Shown here in pieces: positions 35,217 through 44,577 of a stretch of DNA of 64,000 nt. A program made the translations under genes and the position numbers. Location of the stretch: contig CAVSLA010000002.1 of NCBI GenBank assembly GCA_963728825.1, forward strand, positions 186,001-250,000, given 5' to 3'. The stretch is from CAVREM01 sp963728825. Lineage in GTDB: Bacteria; Acidobacteriota; Vicinamibacteria; Vicinamibacterales; CAVVIG01. Positions within the stretch are counted from its first letter, which is position 1. Each line of letters begins with the position of its first letter. The notes under the pieces were generated by a model. It was not told where the DNA came from. It did no database searches and saw only the letters and a program-made list of their open reading frames with translations.

Positions 35217-35381
35217 TTAAGACTCCGCTTCAAGATAGATGCTCTTGAATACCCATGCAGGAACATGCCACTTCAATTGCAGCACAACGGCTACAACGAA
35301 CACTGCAGCGAGCACTACACCACCAATAGAGCCAGTCAACAGGCTTGCTCCGGGCTCATGGACGCTACGCCAGCTTGTCAT
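35217..35381 (-). CDS. Small membrane protein, 54 residues
   Basis: An ATG at 35381 is preceded by GAGGGA 7 bases upstream. The product has one long hydrophobic segment, SIGGVVLAAVFVVAVVLQL, then a short tail KWHVPAWVFKS. Base composition is lower in GC than the neighbourhood, so it could be a recent acquisition or a fortuitous frame. It is on the strand opposite to the 35-residue protein and faces it. No known family. Confidence 0.5.
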   Translation of the reverse strand: MTSWRSVHEPGASLLTGSIGGVVLAAVFVVAVVLQLKWHVPAWVFKSIYLEAES

Positions 35382-35428
35382 CGAAAGTCCCTCGATCGCT
35401 CTGAGCGATCTCTGAGCGTCAGCTTGCG

Positions 35429-35463
35429 GAATTCTTAATTCTTCATTCCTAATTCCTAATTTC
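35429..35463. repeat. AT-rich heptad element, middle copy
   Basis: AATTCTT, AATTCTT, CATTCCT, AATTCCT, AATTTCG: units of 7 bases. It lies between the small-protein gene and the serine hydrolase at 35478. It matches the right half of the palindromic copy at 50015-50081. Confidence 0.6.
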
Positions 35464-35477
35464 GCGACTCAGGTTAT

Positions 35478-36744
35478 TCAGCCGCGCATCAGGTGCCGTG
35501 CGATGGCGTGGTAAGCCGGCAGCGACGTCGGATCGAGATTCACGTTGGCACCCAGCGGATGCGAGGCGAAGCGGGCGATCACCATCTCGGCGGCGGGATC
35601 GACGTAAATCGCCTGCCCGTGGATCCCGCGCGCCGTGAACGCTCCGTGCTCGTTGTGCGAGACCCACCACATGTTGCGATAGCTCCACCCGGGAAGCAGC
35701 GTATAGCTGGCCAGCGCGAAATGCGCGCGGTTGCCGCCGCGGCTGACATCGTCGACGACCTCCGCCGGGATGATTTGTTGATGGTTGAACCGGCCGCCCA
35801 GCCGTATCATCTCGCCGAAGCGCGCCATGTCGCGCAGGGTGAGGTTGAAGCCGCCACCGGCGAACTCGACGCCGGTCTGGTCGACCGTGAAGTAGCCGTC
35901 CTCCTCGACGCCGAGCTTCGACCACAGCCGCTCGCGCAGCAGCTCGCTGACGCTGCGGCCGGTCACACGGCGCATGACCCACGCGAGCGTGTCGGTGTTG
36001 ACGGTCTTATAGGCGAAGCGCTCACCGTGTGAGCCCTCCTTCGCGATGGTGCGGATGAAGTCGTATAAGGACTCCGGTCCCTGATAGCCGGGCGGCCGCG
36101 GTCGGAAGCCGCCGGCGCGGGTGAACTCCCAGACCGAGGAGTTCTGATTGGTGTAGTCCTCGTCATACTTCAGGCCGGTGGTCATGTCGAGCAGCTGCCT
36201 GATCGTGGCGTCGGCGTACGCGCATGACGCCAGCTCAGGCAAGTAGTGCGAGACAGTGGCCTGCTCGTCGATGAGGCCCTCGTGCACGAGCGTCGCGGCC
36301 ACCGTCGCCACGAACGATTTCGTGACCGAGAAGGCGATGTGCGGTGTGTGGGCGTCGAGCACGCCGAAGTACCGCTCGTAGACGATGACGCCGCGGTGCA
36401 GGATGAGGATGCCGTCCGTGTAATTGGCGAGCAGCGACCCGGCCCAGGTCATGGTGCCGCCGCCGCCAAGCGGGACGAACGAGACGGCGTCGAGATCGCC
36501 GCGCTCCTCACGCAGCAGTTCCTGGACCGGCCGATCGGCGCGACGCACCGCGCTCGTCGGCAGGAACTGGCGCATGTTCGAGTACCGACCAGCGTGTGCG
36601 CGGAAAGTGCGCGAAGCTGCTGTCGGCGAAACGAATCAGCTTGCCGGGCGGGGGCGGCGACCCGACCATCCAGCCCATGCGGATCGGGTCGCTTTCAATC
36701 GCATCGAGATGCTCGAGCGCGTGAGGCTCGTCGAGGTGTGCCAT
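35478..36744 (-). pseudogene. Serine hydrolase (class C beta-lactamase fold), frameshifted at 36582
   Basis: Two frames make one protein. The start at 36744 gives MGWMVGSPPPPGKLI to FPRTRWSV, and from 36581 the next frame gives SNMRQFLPTSAVRRAD onward. The 'PPP-x-K-L-I ... RWS' opening followed by 'MR-x-F-P-TS' is the usual start of this hydrolase group, and one surplus base (C on the minus strand, position 36582) explains the break. The rest is complete: AFSVTKSF is the SxxK motif, YKTVNTDTLAW the YxN-like motif and FTARGIHGQAI the third-box region. The reconstructed length is about 421 residues, with no signal peptide, so it is probably cytoplasmic. Confidence 0.83.
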
Positions 36745-36775
36745 GGGTCCGCTGAGTCAGTGATCGCGCGGCCGA

Positions 36776-37699
36776 CTACTTCGCGCTGGCGCCACCCACG
36801 AGCGTGTCCACCGCGTAGAGCGACGTGCGTGCCGTCATGTAGACCGTCCGGCCGTCAGGACCACCGAACGCGAGGTTCGCCGCACTCTCGGGAAGAAGGA
36901 TGCGCGCGATCCGCTGACTGGATGGGGCGAAAATCTGCACACCTTCACCCGAGCTGGACCAGACATTCCCGAGCGCATCGCAGCGGATGCCATCAGGGAT
37001 GCCCTTGTCGAGAGTCGCGAACACGCGGCCCTTGAACGGCGCGGAGGTGCTCACCGCGTAGGCGCGAATGTCCGGCGGCTTGCCCGAGTTCGCGACGTAG
37101 AGCGTCGATTCGTCGGGTGACAGGCAGAGCCCGTTCGGCGTCGGCACGTCGGTCACGATGGCGGTCATGTTCTTCTTCACTGGATCGAGCCGGTACACAT
37201 AGTTCCCCGGCGTCTCCTGCTTCCTGCCCGCCAGGCCATACGGGGGATCGGTGAACCAGATCGTGCCGTCACGCGTGACGACCACGTCGTTCGGCGAGCT
37301 GAGCTTCTTGCCTTCGAACGAATCGACGACGGTCGTGACCGTTCCGTCCTTTTCGGTCCGTGAGATCCGCCCCGCGTGCTCCGCGGTGAGCAGACGTCCT
37401 TCACGATCGAGCGTGTTGCCGTTCGCCGAGCCACTGGGCGCGCGGAACGTCCGCGCACCGCTCTTGGCGTCCCAGCGTTTCAGCTCGTTGGCAGGAATGT
37501 CGCTGAACACGAGGTAGCCGCCTCCCGGCTCGGCCACCCACACCGGGCCCTCGATGAACTTCATGTCGCCGGCGAGCTTCCGCACGGCGGCGCCCTTCGG
37601 AAACAGCTTCTGGAAGGCAGCCTGATCGACGACCTCGAAGTCGGCAGGCGCTTGAACGAGAACGGCGGAGAGGGTCAACAGGATGGCAAGGCGAGTCAT
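36776..37699 (-). CDS. SMP-30/gluconolactonase-like propeller protein, exported
   Basis: 307 residues; the signal peptide ends LVQAPA. Gluconolactonase/SMP-30 features: GPVWVAEPGGGYLVFSDI, SGSANGNTLDREGRLLTAEH, SSPNDVVVTRDGTIWFTDPPYG, TPNGLCLSPDESTLYVANSG, IPDGIRCDALGNVW and LAFGGPDGRTVYMTA. These include the Glu of the first blade and the Asn/Asp positions that bind the catalytic divalent metal. The family hydrolyses sugar or xenobiotic lactones. It is preceded on the minus strand by the second toxin-antitoxin pair. Confidence 0.9.
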   Translation of the reverse strand: MTRLAILLTLSAVLVQAPADFEVVDQAAFQKLFPKGAAVRKLAGDMKFIEGPVWVAEPGGGYLVFSDIPANELKRWDAKSGARTFRAPSGSANGNTLDREGRLLTAEHAGRISRTEKDGTVTTVVDSFEGKKLSSPNDVVVTRDGTIWFTDPPYGLAGRKQETPGNYVYRLDPVKKNMTAIVTDVPTPNGLCLSPDESTLYVANSGKPPDIRAYAVSTSAPFKGRVFATLDKGIPDGIRCDALGNVWSSSGEGVQIFAPSSQRIARILLPESAANLAFGGPDGRTVYMTARTSLYAVDTLVGGASAK

Positions 37700-37754
37700 A
37701 GCGCGGCCACTTTACCACGCGAGTCGTACCCATTTCTGCGGTGGGAGCGATCTG

Positions 37755-38135
37755 TCACTCGCGGTAGAGGATCAGCCCTGGCAGGTCGTCGAAATCGTCG
37801 TGATTGAGGGTCCAGAGCGAGGCGCCCTGTTCGATGGCGCAGGCCGCGATCGCGAGGTCGGCCTGCCGTTGTCGAGCGCCTTTGACCCGGCGGTAGAGCG
37901 CGGCGGCCCGTTCGGCCTCGCCGCGGCCAAACGCCACGACGAGATCGTCCGCAAAAAACGCCGCCACCGCTGACGTCTCGCTCGCCGTTCTTGGACCGCG
38001 CAGCCACTCGTACAGCACAATCGTCGAAAACGTCAGCGAGTCGCCTCTTGCCGTCGCCGTCCGGACCGCCGGCAACGAATGCCGTGCGCCCGTGAACGCA
38101 TCGACAAGCACCGCCGTATCGAGGTGAACCCGCAC
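37755..38135 (-). CDS. VapC-type PIN-domain toxin, second pair
   Basis: 126 residues from a GTG whose first base is the last base of the antitoxin stop (TAGTG). The PIN acidic residues: HLDTAVLVDAF near the start, YEWLRGPR in the middle, and ADLAIAACA and LNHDDFDDLPGL near the end. Length is that of typical VapC. It differs clearly from the toxin at 3582, so the two pairs are not recent copies. It is expected to be a Mg-dependent RNase held inactive by the protein encoded upstream. Confidence 0.87.
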   Translation of the reverse strand: MRVHLDTAVLVDAFTGARHSLPAVRTATARGDSLTFSTIVLYEWLRGPRTASETSAVAAFFADDLVVAFGRGEAERAAALYRRVKGARQRQADLAIAACAIEQGASLWTLNHDDFDDLPGLILYRE

Positions 38136-38413
38136 TATTCGGGCGGCCGTCGCCAGCCGGCGCGCCGGGCGAGCCGTATCCCGCGCAGTTCGCGTTTCAC
38201 GTCGGACTGCGGTCGCGTCGGCGGCTTCGCCGCCAGGTCGTCGAGCACGCGCAGGCGCCGTCGCCGCTCGGCTTCGTCGAGTTTTTCTTCCTGCGCGGCG
38301 TAGGCGGCGACCGCTTCGCGGACGACGAGGCTCTGCGGCTTGTGGCGACGCTCCGCGATCGTCCGGAGGGTCCGGACGGTGTCGTCGTCCAGCGTGAACG
38401 TAACCTTGATCAC
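38135..38413 (-). CDS. CopG/ribbon-helix-helix antitoxin, second pair
   Basis: 92 residues from GTG. KVTFTLDDDTVRTLRTIAERR and QSLVVREAVAAYA form a ribbon-helix-helix domain in the first 50 residues; the tail is charged (EAERRRRLRVLDDL) and probably binds the toxin. Directly upstream on the minus strand, near 38416-38440, several TATGGT words stand in close tandem and could be the operator. Confidence 0.82.
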   Translation of the reverse strand: MIKVTFTLDDDTVRTLRTIAERRHKPQSLVVREAVAAYAAQEEKLDEAERRRRLRVLDDLAAKPPTRPQSDVKRELRGIRLARRAGWRRPPE

Positions 38414-38509
38414 CGGGCCATACTACCATATCACCATACTCGCGGGCGCGGACGAGGCCGGGGAGCGACTGTCCGCGGGTGCTGCAATGGCCTGCTAACA
38501 TGCGTAGCG

Positions 38510-39919
38510 ATGACGTTGACGGCCTGTCTTCGGGCATCTGTGACGGCGGCACTCGTGATGGGTGCGTGCGGCGTGACGGTAATGGATGTGCGCGACGACG
38601 TTGCCGCCTTCGTCAACGTCAACGTCATTCCGATGGACACCGAGCGCATCATCCGCAATCAGACGGTGATCGTCCGCGACGGCCTGATCGCCGCGATCGG
38701 CGAGAGCGACGCGGTTCCGGTTCCGCCCCGCGCGCAGCGCATCGACGGCTCCGGGCGGTTTCTCCTTCCAGGCCTGATCGATGCGCACGTTCATCTGCGC
38801 AGCGTTCAAGAGCTGCTGTCGTATCTCGCTCACGGCGTGACGAGCGTCGTGCACTTGAGCGGTCCGACGGGCGCGACCGGCGATGTCCTCGATTTGCGCA
38901 GCCGCGTCGCCAGTGGCGAGACGCTGGGCCCGACCATCTATACGACCGGCCCGATCCTCGATGGCGATCCAGCGATCAATCCTGGCGTGAGCGCGGTGGT
39001 GAACACCCCGGACGAGGCCGCTCGGACCGTGGTCGCCCAGGTCGACGCCGGCGTCGATTTCGTCAAGGTCTACAACAACCTGCCGCGGCCGGCGCTCCGC
39101 ACTGCGATCGCGACAGCGCACGAACGCAAAACGGCGGTGTTCGGACACATCCCGCGAACTGACGGACGGATAGATGCGCTTCAAGCGGCGTTGAGTGCCG
39201 GCCTCGACGTGATCGCACACGGCGAAGAGTTCTTCTTTACCTTTTTCTACGACCGCATCGAGGATCAACTCGCAGCCGGCGTGGTGCCGACCGTCGCCGT
39301 CGAGCGCCTGCCGGCTGCCGTGCAGCTGACCCGTCAGGCTGGCGTGACGGTCATTCCGAATCTGGTGTTCATCTCGCAAACGCGGGCGCAGCTCGACGAC
39401 TTGCCGGCGGTCCTGGGTCATCCTGAGGCGCGCTTTCTGACCGCGTCGGTAATGGAGATGTGGCGACTGCAGAACCCGACCAAACGGAACGATCTGGAGC
39501 GGTTCGACCGGCGTGAACAGGCGAAATATCCTTTCGTCCGCGAGCTGACCAGAGCACTGAGCGACGCCGGCGTGCCCCTGCTCCTCGGCACCGACGCGTC
39601 AGCGCCCGGGCTGTTACCCGGTGTCTCGGCACAGCTGGAACTTCGCGAGCTCGTCAAAGCCGGACTGACGCCGTACGAAGCGATCCGTGCCGGGACGAGT
39701 ACTGCCGGCCGGTTCATCGCCGCGCACCGACGTGAAACGGCGTCCGGTATCGTGGCACTCGGAAATCGCGCCGACCTGATTCTGCTCCTGCGCAACCCGC
39801 TCGACGACGTGGCGAATGTCGCAGCCATCGATGGGGTCTTCATTCGAGGAAAGTGGCTGACCGCTCTCGAGCTGGCGGAGAGACGCGAGCGCGCGATGGT
39901 CAGCCATCCCAGTTCATGA
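38510..39919 (+). CDS. Amidohydrolase family protein, exported
   Basis: 469 residues from the ATG at 38510. The leader ALVMGACGV may be a lipoprotein signal. The metal-dependent amidohydrolase fold is clear: GLIDAHVHL (HxH), VDFVKVYNN with the lysine that is carboxylated in the family, FGHIPR and IAHGEE histidines, and GTDAS. The C-terminal PADL-like return to the beta-sandwich is LGNRADLILLLRNPLDDV. It probably hydrolyses an amide, peptide or imidazolone; specificity cannot be inferred. The M20 peptidase gene follows 28 bp downstream, so the two may degrade related compounds. Confidence 0.9.
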   Translation: MTLTACLRASVTAALVMGACGVTVMDVRDDVAAFVNVNVIPMDTERIIRNQTVIVRDGLIAAIGESDAVPVPPRAQRIDGSGRFLLPGLIDAHVHLRSVQELLSYLAHGVTSVVHLSGPTGATGDVLDLRSRVASGETLGPTIYTTGPILDGDPAINPGVSAVVNTPDEAARTVVAQVDAGVDFVKVYNNLPRPALRTAIATAHERKTAVFGHIPRTDGRIDALQAALSAGLDVIAHGEEFFFTFFYDRIEDQLAAGVVPTVAVERLPAAVQLTRQAGVTVIPNLVFISQTRAQLDDLPAVLGHPEARFLTASVMEMWRLQNPTKRNDLERFDRREQAKYPFVRELTRALSDAGVPLLLGTDASAPGLLPGVSAQLELRELVKAGLTPYEAIRAGTSTAGRFIAAHRRETASGIVALGNRADLILLLRNPLDDVANVAAIDGVFIRGKWLTALELAERRERAMVSHPSS

Positions 39920-39947
39920 GCACACGGATTGTCAGGGAGAGTCACCG

Positions 39948-41365
39948 ATGAGAGGTATCTGCAAGGGGCTATTGATCGCGACGGCCTGCTCAACGATCGC
40001 GTCCGCGCAGCAGCCTGCCAGCGCCGATTGGGCCGCGCTGCGCCGGGAAACCCTCGAGCACTTTCAGGCGCTGGTGCGTTTCGATACCCAGGACCCACCC
40101 GGGCGCGAACAGGAAGCGGCTGACTACCTGCAGCGGGTGCTCACCCGTGAAGGCATTCCGTTCCAGGTGTTCACGCTCGACCAGGGCCGCCCCAACATCG
40201 TCGCCCGTCTCCAGGGCAGCGGGAAGAAGCGTCCGCTGCTCATCATGGGGCATACCGATACGGTGAACATCGATCCCGCCAAATGGACGCACCCGCCGTT
40301 CGGCGCGGTTGTCGCGGACGGCTACGTCTATGGTCGCGGCACGGTTGACGACAAGGACAACGTCGTGGCGTCGCTGATGACGATGCTGGTCCTCAAGCGG
40401 CTGAAGGTGCCGCTCGACCGCGACGTCATCTTCCTCGCGGAAGCGGGGGAGGAAGGCTCGACGCGCGTCGGTATCGCGTTCATGGTCAACGAGCACTTCG
40501 CGGCAATCGACGCCGAGTACTGCATCGCCGAGGGGGGCGGCGTTACCCGCGAAGGCGGTCAGGTGAAGTACGCCTCGGTCCAGACGGCCGAGAAACTGCC
40601 CCGCGCCATCGAGTTGACGGCAACCGGTCCGGCGGGTCACGGCTCGGTGCCGTTGACGTCAAACGCCATCGCGCGGCTGTCGTCCGCGATCGGCACGGTC
40701 GCCGCGTGGCGGCCGCCGCTGAAACTGAACGAGACGACCGGCATGTACTTCAAGCGCCTGGCGGAGATTTCCACGCCCGAGCAGGCGAAGCGCTATCGCG
40801 ACGTGTTCAGCTTCGATCCGAAGGTGCAGGCCGAGGCGTTCGAGTATCTGCGCGAGCACGAGCCGCGCCACGCCTCGATGCTGACCTCCTCGATCTCGCC
40901 CAACATGATCCAGGCGGGCTACCGGGTCAACGTGATTCCCTCCGAGGCCAAGGCCACGCTCGACGTCCGTCTGCAGCCAGGCGAGGATGCCGACAAATTT
41001 CTCGAAACGGTGCGGACGCTCGTCAAGGATCCGAGCGTCGACGTGCGCTACGGCAACCGCGCGGGACGTCCGGCGACCGAGCCGTCACGTCTCACCACCG
41101 AGGTCTTTCAGTACCGATCGAAGCGGCGGTCAAGCGCCTCTACAACGCACCCACTTTGCCGACGATGAGCACGGGCGCAACCGACATGGCGTTCGTGCGG
41201 TCGAAGGGCATCCAGTGTTATGGCATCGGCCCGGCGACGGACACCGAGGATGGACCGAAAGGGTTCGGCGCGCATTCGGATCAGGAGCGCATCCTCGAGA
41301 GCGAGCTGCATCGCTTCGTCCAATTGCACTACGAGGTGGTTCGCGATCTCGCCCGCGCGCAGTGA
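39948..41365 (+). pseudogene. M20/M25/M40 family metallopeptidase, frameshifted near 41106-41112
   Basis: Signal peptide ending ASAQQ, then a complete M20 catalytic domain: LIMGHTDTV, YGRGTVDDKDN, AEAGEEGS and the EGGG segment give four of the zinc ligands and the catalytic Glu. The dimerisation domain (ELTATGPAGHGSVPL) follows. After TTEVFQ the frame changes and the protein continues VPIEAAVKRLYNAPTLP to GFGAHSDQERI, which carries the last zinc ligand His. One missing base (or two extra) explains the break. Without correction the enzyme would lack its final ligand and be inactive. Reconstructed length is about 472 residues. Confidence 0.85.
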
Positions 41366-41383
41366 AACACGATGCCTGACCGG

Positions 41384-41719
41384 CTAACGTGACAGCGCCC
41401 GGAGGTAGGCGAGGATCCGCTCAACCCCCTCGTCCGGGAGCTCGCGTGGCGAGATGGGCGGCATCTGGCCGGCGCCCTCGCGCACGATGGCCAGTAACTC
41501 GTCGTACTCGCGCGTGAACGGTACGAGCTTGGGGCCCGCGTCGCCCTTCGCTTCGACGCCGTGGCACACCTTGCACACGCGATCGTAGTCGGCCTGCCCT
41601 GGCCGCTGATCGTCCTGCTGCGCCAACGCGGCGAACGAGGCCATGGCCATAACGGCGACGACGGTCCCTGTTACGGCGCGGCGTTGGCTCTTCGTGGAAT
41701 CGGGTACGATGCGCGGCAT
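41384..41719 (-). CDS. Small c-type cytochrome, periplasmic
   Basis: 111 residues. A signal sequence covers about the first 34 residues (VAVMAMASFAALAQ). A single haem motif C49-K-V-C52-H53 follows, and the likely axial Met is in GAGQMPPISP. The fold is of the class I cytochrome c type. It is divergent to the quinoprotein gene at 41741, with only 21 bp between the two start codons, and is the obvious electron acceptor for it. Confidence 0.9.
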   Translation of the reverse strand: MPRIVPDSTKSQRRAVTGTVVAVMAMASFAALAQQDDQRPGQADYDRVCKVCHGVEAKGDAGPKLVPFTREYDELLAIVREGAGQMPPISPRELPDEGVERILAYLRALSR

Positions 41720-41740
41720 CAGACTTTCAGGAGCTCGAAC

Positions 41741-43654
41741 ATGATCGTCCGCGTCGCCTCCATCATCGTCGCCTCGATCCTGGCGCTGCCACAGGGCCAG
41801 TCACGCGAGCTGGGGTGGTTTGTGTACGGCGGCGACCCTGCCAACAGCAAGTTCTCGCCAGCCGACGACATCACGCCCGGCAACGTCGCGCAACTCGGAA
41901 TTGTGTGGCAGTGGGAGCACGGCGAGCAAGCGAACCAGGAATACGGGACCGTCCCGTACCGGTTCGAAAACCAGCCGCTGATGGCGGACGGCGTGCTCTA
42001 CGTCACCACACCCTACAACAACGCCGCGGCGCTCGACGCGGAGACGGGCCGGGAGCTCTGGCGTTTCGACAGCGGGGCAGTGAAGCTCGGCGGAATTCCG
42101 GGTACCGGATTCAAGCATCGAGCCCCCGCGCTCTGGCGCGACGCCAGGGACGGCAACAAGCTGCGCGTTCTGCTGAATACCAGGAATCAGCTGTTCAGTC
42201 TCGACGCGCTGAGCGGGAAACCGGTCACGACATTTGGCGACAACGGTGTCGTCTCGTTGACCGACGGCTACCCGCGGCCGATCTCCGACATTCGCCATGT
42301 CAACCACGGCGCCTCGCCGCCGGTCGTCTTCCGCGACATCGTCGTGGTCGGCAGCGCCGTGCCCGACCGCTACCAGATGGCAACCGAACCTCCCGGCATC
42401 GTGCAGGGATTCGACGCCAGGACCGGCAAACGTCTTTGGGTCTGGAATGCCGTCCCGCAGTCCCCGAGCGATTTCGGCGCTGACACGTGGGAAGAAGGAT
42501 CGTGGCGGTTCACCGGCCACGCCAACGTGTGGGGGCCGATGACGGTCGACGCCGAGCGCGGCCTGCTGTACTTCGGCACGAGCACACCCGGGAACGACTA
42601 TTACGGCGGGCGTCGGCTGGGGAAGAACGAGCCGGCGGAGTCGATCGTCTGCCTCGATATCACCACTGGACAGCGCCGATGGTCGTTTCAGCTGGTGCAT
42701 CACGGCCTGTGGGACTTCGACAATCCGGCCGCGCCCAATCTGGTCACGATCACCGTGGATGGCAGGCGGATCGATGCGGTGGCTCAGGTTACCAAACAGG
42801 CATTCACCTACCTGTTCGATCGGGTCAGCGGAGAACCGGTGTGGCCGATCGTCGAGCGTCCGGTGCCGACCGACACCGACGTGCCCGGCGAGAAAGTCTG
42901 GCCGACGCAGCCGTTTCCGACGCGACCGCCGCCTTTCGCGCGGCAGGGAGTGTCGCTCGACGATGCGAACGATCTGACGCCGGAGGTGAGGACGCTGGCG
43001 CGGGCCGAGATGCAGAAGTACCGGATCGGTCCGCTCTTCACGCCGCCGACGCTCAACGGCACGCTGCAGCTGCCCGGCAACGAGGGTGGTGCCAACTGGG
43101 GCGGTGCGATGTGGGACGCTGGAACCGGCCGGCTGTTCGTGCGCAGCAAAGACGTCATCAGATACAACAGCGTGATTGCCAACGACGGCACCGACAAGTT
43201 CATCGACCACGCGTACTCCGGACATCTGCCCGCGGCCCGTCCCGGCAGCAAGCTTGGCGCGATTCCTTTGATCAAACCGCCCTACGCCCACCTGACGGCG
43301 ATCGATTTGAACAAGGGCGAGATTGTCTGGCGCGTGCCGTTGGGAGAGGGGAGTCCGGCGATCCGCAGCCATCCGCTCCTGAAAGGTGTGAACCTGCCGG
43401 CCCGCCTCGGTTCGCCATCGAACGGCGGAGCGATTCTGACCGGGGGTGGGCTCATCTTCATCGGCGGCGGCGACGGCTACTTGTACGCGTTCGCCAAGAC
43501 TGACGGTCGAGAACTCTGGCGCGGCCATCTTCCCTATGCGAATGCGGAGAACATCATGACCTACCGCACTCGCGGCGGGCGGCAATTCGTGCTCACCTCA
43601 ACCGGGGCGGGAGCCGATTCCGCGCTCGTCGCATTCGCGCCACGCGGGCAATGA
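41741..43654 (+). CDS. PQQ-dependent dehydrogenase-like quinoprotein, exported
   Basis: 637 residues from the ATG at 41741, with AGGAG 9 bases before it; the signal peptide covers about residues 1-20. Quinoprotein blades include FVYGGDPANSKFSPADDI, ALDAETGRELWRFD, GFDARTGKRLWVWN, LDITTGQRRWSFQLVHHGLWDFD, FDRVSGEPVWPIVERPV and IDLNKGEIVWRVPL. The HHG-x-WDFDNP block is close to that of glucose/quinate-type dehydrogenases, and LGSPSNGGAILTGGGLIFIGG is the typical final part. It lacks the membrane helices of glucose dehydrogenase, so it is a soluble form. It probably hands electrons to the cytochrome encoded divergently. Confidence 0.9.
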   Translation: MIVRVASIIVASILALPQGQSRELGWFVYGGDPANSKFSPADDITPGNVAQLGIVWQWEHGEQANQEYGTVPYRFENQPLMADGVLYVTTPYNNAAALDAETGRELWRFDSGAVKLGGIPGTGFKHRAPALWRDARDGNKLRVLLNTRNQLFSLDALSGKPVTTFGDNGVVSLTDGYPRPISDIRHVNHGASPPVVFRDIVVVGSAVPDRYQMATEPPGIVQGFDARTGKRLWVWNAVPQSPSDFGADTWEEGSWRFTGHANVWGPMTVDAERGLLYFGTSTPGNDYYGGRRLGKNEPAESIVCLDITTGQRRWSFQLVHHGLWDFDNPAAPNLVTITVDGRRIDAVAQVTKQAFTYLFDRVSGEPVWPIVERPVPTDTDVPGEKVWPTQPFPTRPPPFARQGVSLDDANDLTPEVRTLARAEMQKYRIGPLFTPPTLNGTLQLPGNEGGANWGGAMWDAGTGRLFVRSKDVIRYNSVIANDGTDKFIDHAYSGHLPAARPGSKLGAIPLIKPPYAHLTAIDLNKGEIVWRVPLGEGSPAIRSHPLLKGVNLPARLGSPSNGGAILTGGGLIFIGGGDGYLYAFAKTDGRELWRGHLPYANAENIMTYRTRGGRQFVLTSTGAGADSALVAFAPRGQ

Positions 43655-43698
43655 ACGGCGCGGCGGCTTCGACCGGACACCGTATCCGTTGACAGACG

Positions 43699-44577
43699 AT
43701 GAATGAGGTTCTGTGCGACCGGTTGTTCCGAGAATCCGGCGCCGAGCGCTGGGACGTCCCGCGGGACACGTTCACTGACGCCCTCGAACGGAGCGCCGCC
43801 AAGGCATTCGCGGGTCGTACGCGGACGGAGAAAGAGTTCGCCGGTTATCTGCAATCGCTGCATCTGCCGGATCTGGCGCTCGCGTGTGCGTGTGCGCTTG
43901 GCCGAGACCCGGCCTGGGATCATTTCGTCGTGGAGTTCCGGCCCATCCTGTACCGTGCGGCTGATGCCGTTGACGCCTCGGGCCGTGCCCGCGAGGTGGC
44001 GGATGCGCTCTACGCCGAACTGTTCGGGCTGAAGGAACGCGACGGCGTCCGTCAGTCGCTGTTCACCTACTTTCACGGCCGCAGCAGCCTCGGCACCTGG
44101 CTGCGATCGCTCGTCGCCCAACGGTATGTCGACACCATCCGCCGCGATCGTCGAATCGAGCCGCTGCCGGAGGAACTGCCCGTCGACGCCAGCCCTCCGA
44201 GCCTCGACCCCGACCGGGCGCGCTTTGCGGCGGCGATGCGGTCGGCGCTCGGGGCGGCGGTGACGGTGCTGGCAGCGCGCGACCGGCTGCGCCTCGGCTG
44301 TTACTATTCCGAGCAGATGACGCTGGCGCAGATCGGGCGGATGACTGGTGAGCACGAGGCGACGGTCTCGCGTCACCTCACCCGGACGCGTCGCGCGATT
44401 CGCGAGGACGTCGAGCGTCGTCTTCGGCAGGAGCACGGCTTCGGTGACCGCGAGATCGCCGAATGCTTCTCCAGCGTGGCGGCGGATGCAGGTGCCATCG
44501 ACCTGGCTGACTGGCTGCCGGCGGCCGAACGCAAGAATTCCGCCGTCGATCGTTCTATTGATGAGGAAGCGCCGTGA
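43699..44577 (+). CDS. RNA polymerase sigma factor, sigma-70 family
   Basis: 292 residues. Region 2 is approximately HGRSSLGTWLRSLVAQRYVDTIRR; region 4 is MTLAQIGRMTGEHEATVSRHLTRTRRAIREDV with a helix-turn-helix. The N-terminal 70 residues and the long inter-region are larger than in minimal ECF factors. The stop overlaps the start of the next gene by 4 bp (GTGA), and that gene encodes a membrane anti-sigma-like protein. The target promoters cannot be read from the sequence. Confidence 0.85.
   Translation: MNEVLCDRLFRESGAERWDVPRDTFTDALERSAAKAFAGRTRTEKEFAGYLQSLHLPDLALACACALGRDPAWDHFVVEFRPILYRAADAVDASGRAREVADALYAELFGLKERDGVRQSLFTYFHGRSSLGTWLRSLVAQRYVDTIRRDRRIEPLPEELPVDASPPSLDPDRARFAAAMRSALGAAVTVLAARDRLRLGCYYSEQMTLAQIGRMTGEHEATVSRHLTRTRRAIREDVERRLRQEHGFGDREIAECFSSVAADAGAIDLADWLPAAERKNSAVDRSIDEEAP

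Noticed and set aside
41801..43585. 594-codon antisense frame opposite the quinoprotein at 41741
   Set aside because: Shadow frame: no ribosome-binding site and no recognisable domain.
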